The notes beneath the pieces were generated by a model, which was given only the letters and a program-made list of their open reading frames with translations, ran no database searches and had not been told where the DNA came from. A stretch of 15,769 nucleotides of DNA from Bordetella parapertussis (GTDB taxonomy: Bacteria > Pseudomonadota > Gammaproteobacteria > Burkholderiales > Burkholderiaceae_B): NCBI GenBank assembly GCA_943331855.1, contig CALQNE010000051.1, forward strand, positions 1 to 15,769, in the 5' to 3' direction. The position numbers and the translations under genes are program-made. How positions within the stretch are numbered: position 1 is the first letter of the stretch; each line of letters begins with the position of its first letter. Of this stretch, positions 15,362 through 15,769 are shown in pieces.

Positions 15362-15769
15362 TTAGAACCCGCCCATGCCGCCCATTCCACCCATGCCGCC
15401 CATATCGCCACCACCCATACCACCGCCGCCAGCTGGCTTGTCTTCAGCCAGTTCGCAGACAGCTGCTTCAGTTGTCAGCAACAAGCTGGCAACAGATGCC
15501 GCATTTTGCAAGGCAGTGCGTGTGACTTTAGTTGGATCCAACACACCTTGCTCGACCAGGTCACCGTACAAGCCGGTGGCGGCGTTAAAGCCGTAGTTGC
15601 CCTTGCCGTTTGCAACTTCGTTGACCACAACGCTTGGCTCGTGACCAGCATTTGCAACGATGATGCGCAGAGGCTCTTCGATGGCGCGCAACACAAGCTT
15701 GATGCCTGCGTCTTGGTCAGCGTTGTCGCCCTTAAGCTTCGACACGACAGCGCGAGTACGAATCAACGC
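15362..15769 (-). CDS. groEL: Chaperonin GroEL, C-terminal fragment
   Basis: This is the last 135 codons plus stop of GroEL; the rest lies beyond the right edge. GroEL is the 60-kDa ring chaperonin that folds proteins with GroES in the cytoplasm. The fragment contains [39 protein letters not shown], the [14 protein letters not shown] stretch and [20 protein letters not shown], all strongly conserved in the equatorial domain. It ends in a Gly-Gly-Met-rich tail (encoded by roughly 15365-15430) that finishes in Phe. This flexible tail projects into the folding chamber. The tail's codons make a short imperfect DNA repeat. A terminator follows. Confidence 0.97.
   Translation of the reverse strand, partial: ALIRTRAVVSKLKGDNADQDAGIKLVLRAIEEPLRIIVANAGHEPSVVVNEVANGKGNYGFNAATGLYGDLVEQGVLDPTKVTRTALQNAASVASLLLTTEAAVCELAEDKPAGGGGMGGGDMGGMGGMGGMGGF

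Noticed and set aside
15365..15430. Short tandem repeats near the right edge, considered as a CRISPR or minisatellite
   Set aside because: They encode the Gly-Gly-Met tail of GroEL in frame and have no spacers.
1..15769. Search for a novel defence, mobile or biosynthetic system
   Set aside because: Every long reading frame matches a familiar housekeeping, transport or metabolic family; there are no integrases, transposases, toxin-antitoxin pairs, inverted terminal repeats or retroelement features visible.

Overview
The window reads as an ordinary chromosomal core segment of a betaproteobacterium, most likely order Burkholderiales and perhaps an Alcaligenaceae-like lineage. This rests on the TctB/TctA tripartite tricarboxylate transporter genes, a zapB-like/zapA/6S RNA cluster, the complete ybgC-tolQRAB-pal-cpoB order, and a GroEL with a Gly-Gly-Met tail ending in Phe. 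The taxonomic call is inference from gene content. No phage, insertion sequence, CRISPR array or defence locus is visible.

Layout. The left edge holds the N-terminus of ilvD (minus), divergent from lgt (plus). Convergent to lgt lies a minus-strand division cluster: a ZapB-like coiled-coil gene, zapA, then a probable 6S RNA (ssrS). A roughly 420-base non-coding stretch with repeated CTAGGG-type boxes precedes the plus-strand tctB-tctA-hydroxyacid dehydrogenase operon, which ends at a strong intrinsic terminator. rppH (minus) and proS (plus) are divergent. proS is followed after only 4 bases by ybgC, tolQ, tolR, tolA, tolB, pal and cpoB, all on the plus strand. Convergent to cpoB, with overlapping stop codons, is a minus-strand pair: an Ldh-family oxidoreductase and an EamA/DMT-type permease. 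About 210 bases upstream of that pair resemble a decayed or leader-like reading frame. A bidirectional terminator then closes groEL, which runs off the right edge.

How the genes work together. Lgt adds the lipid anchor to lipoproteins, and Pal, encoded about 11 kb away, is one of its expected substrates. TolQ, TolR and TolA form the inner-membrane energised complex, TolB and CpoB are periplasmic partners, and Pal is the outer-membrane anchor; together they drive outer-membrane constriction at division, where ZapA and the ZapB-like protein also act. TctA and TctB would import a carboxylate with a periplasmic binding protein (TctC) that is not encoded here, and the adjacent dehydrogenase suggests a hydroxy-acid substrate. 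The Ldh-family enzyme plus EamA permease form a second small metabolic operon of unknown substrate.

I did not find a convincing previously undescribed system. The least explained parts are the structured region at 15071-15281, the repeat boxes at 2252-2311, and the 13-proline tract of TolA.
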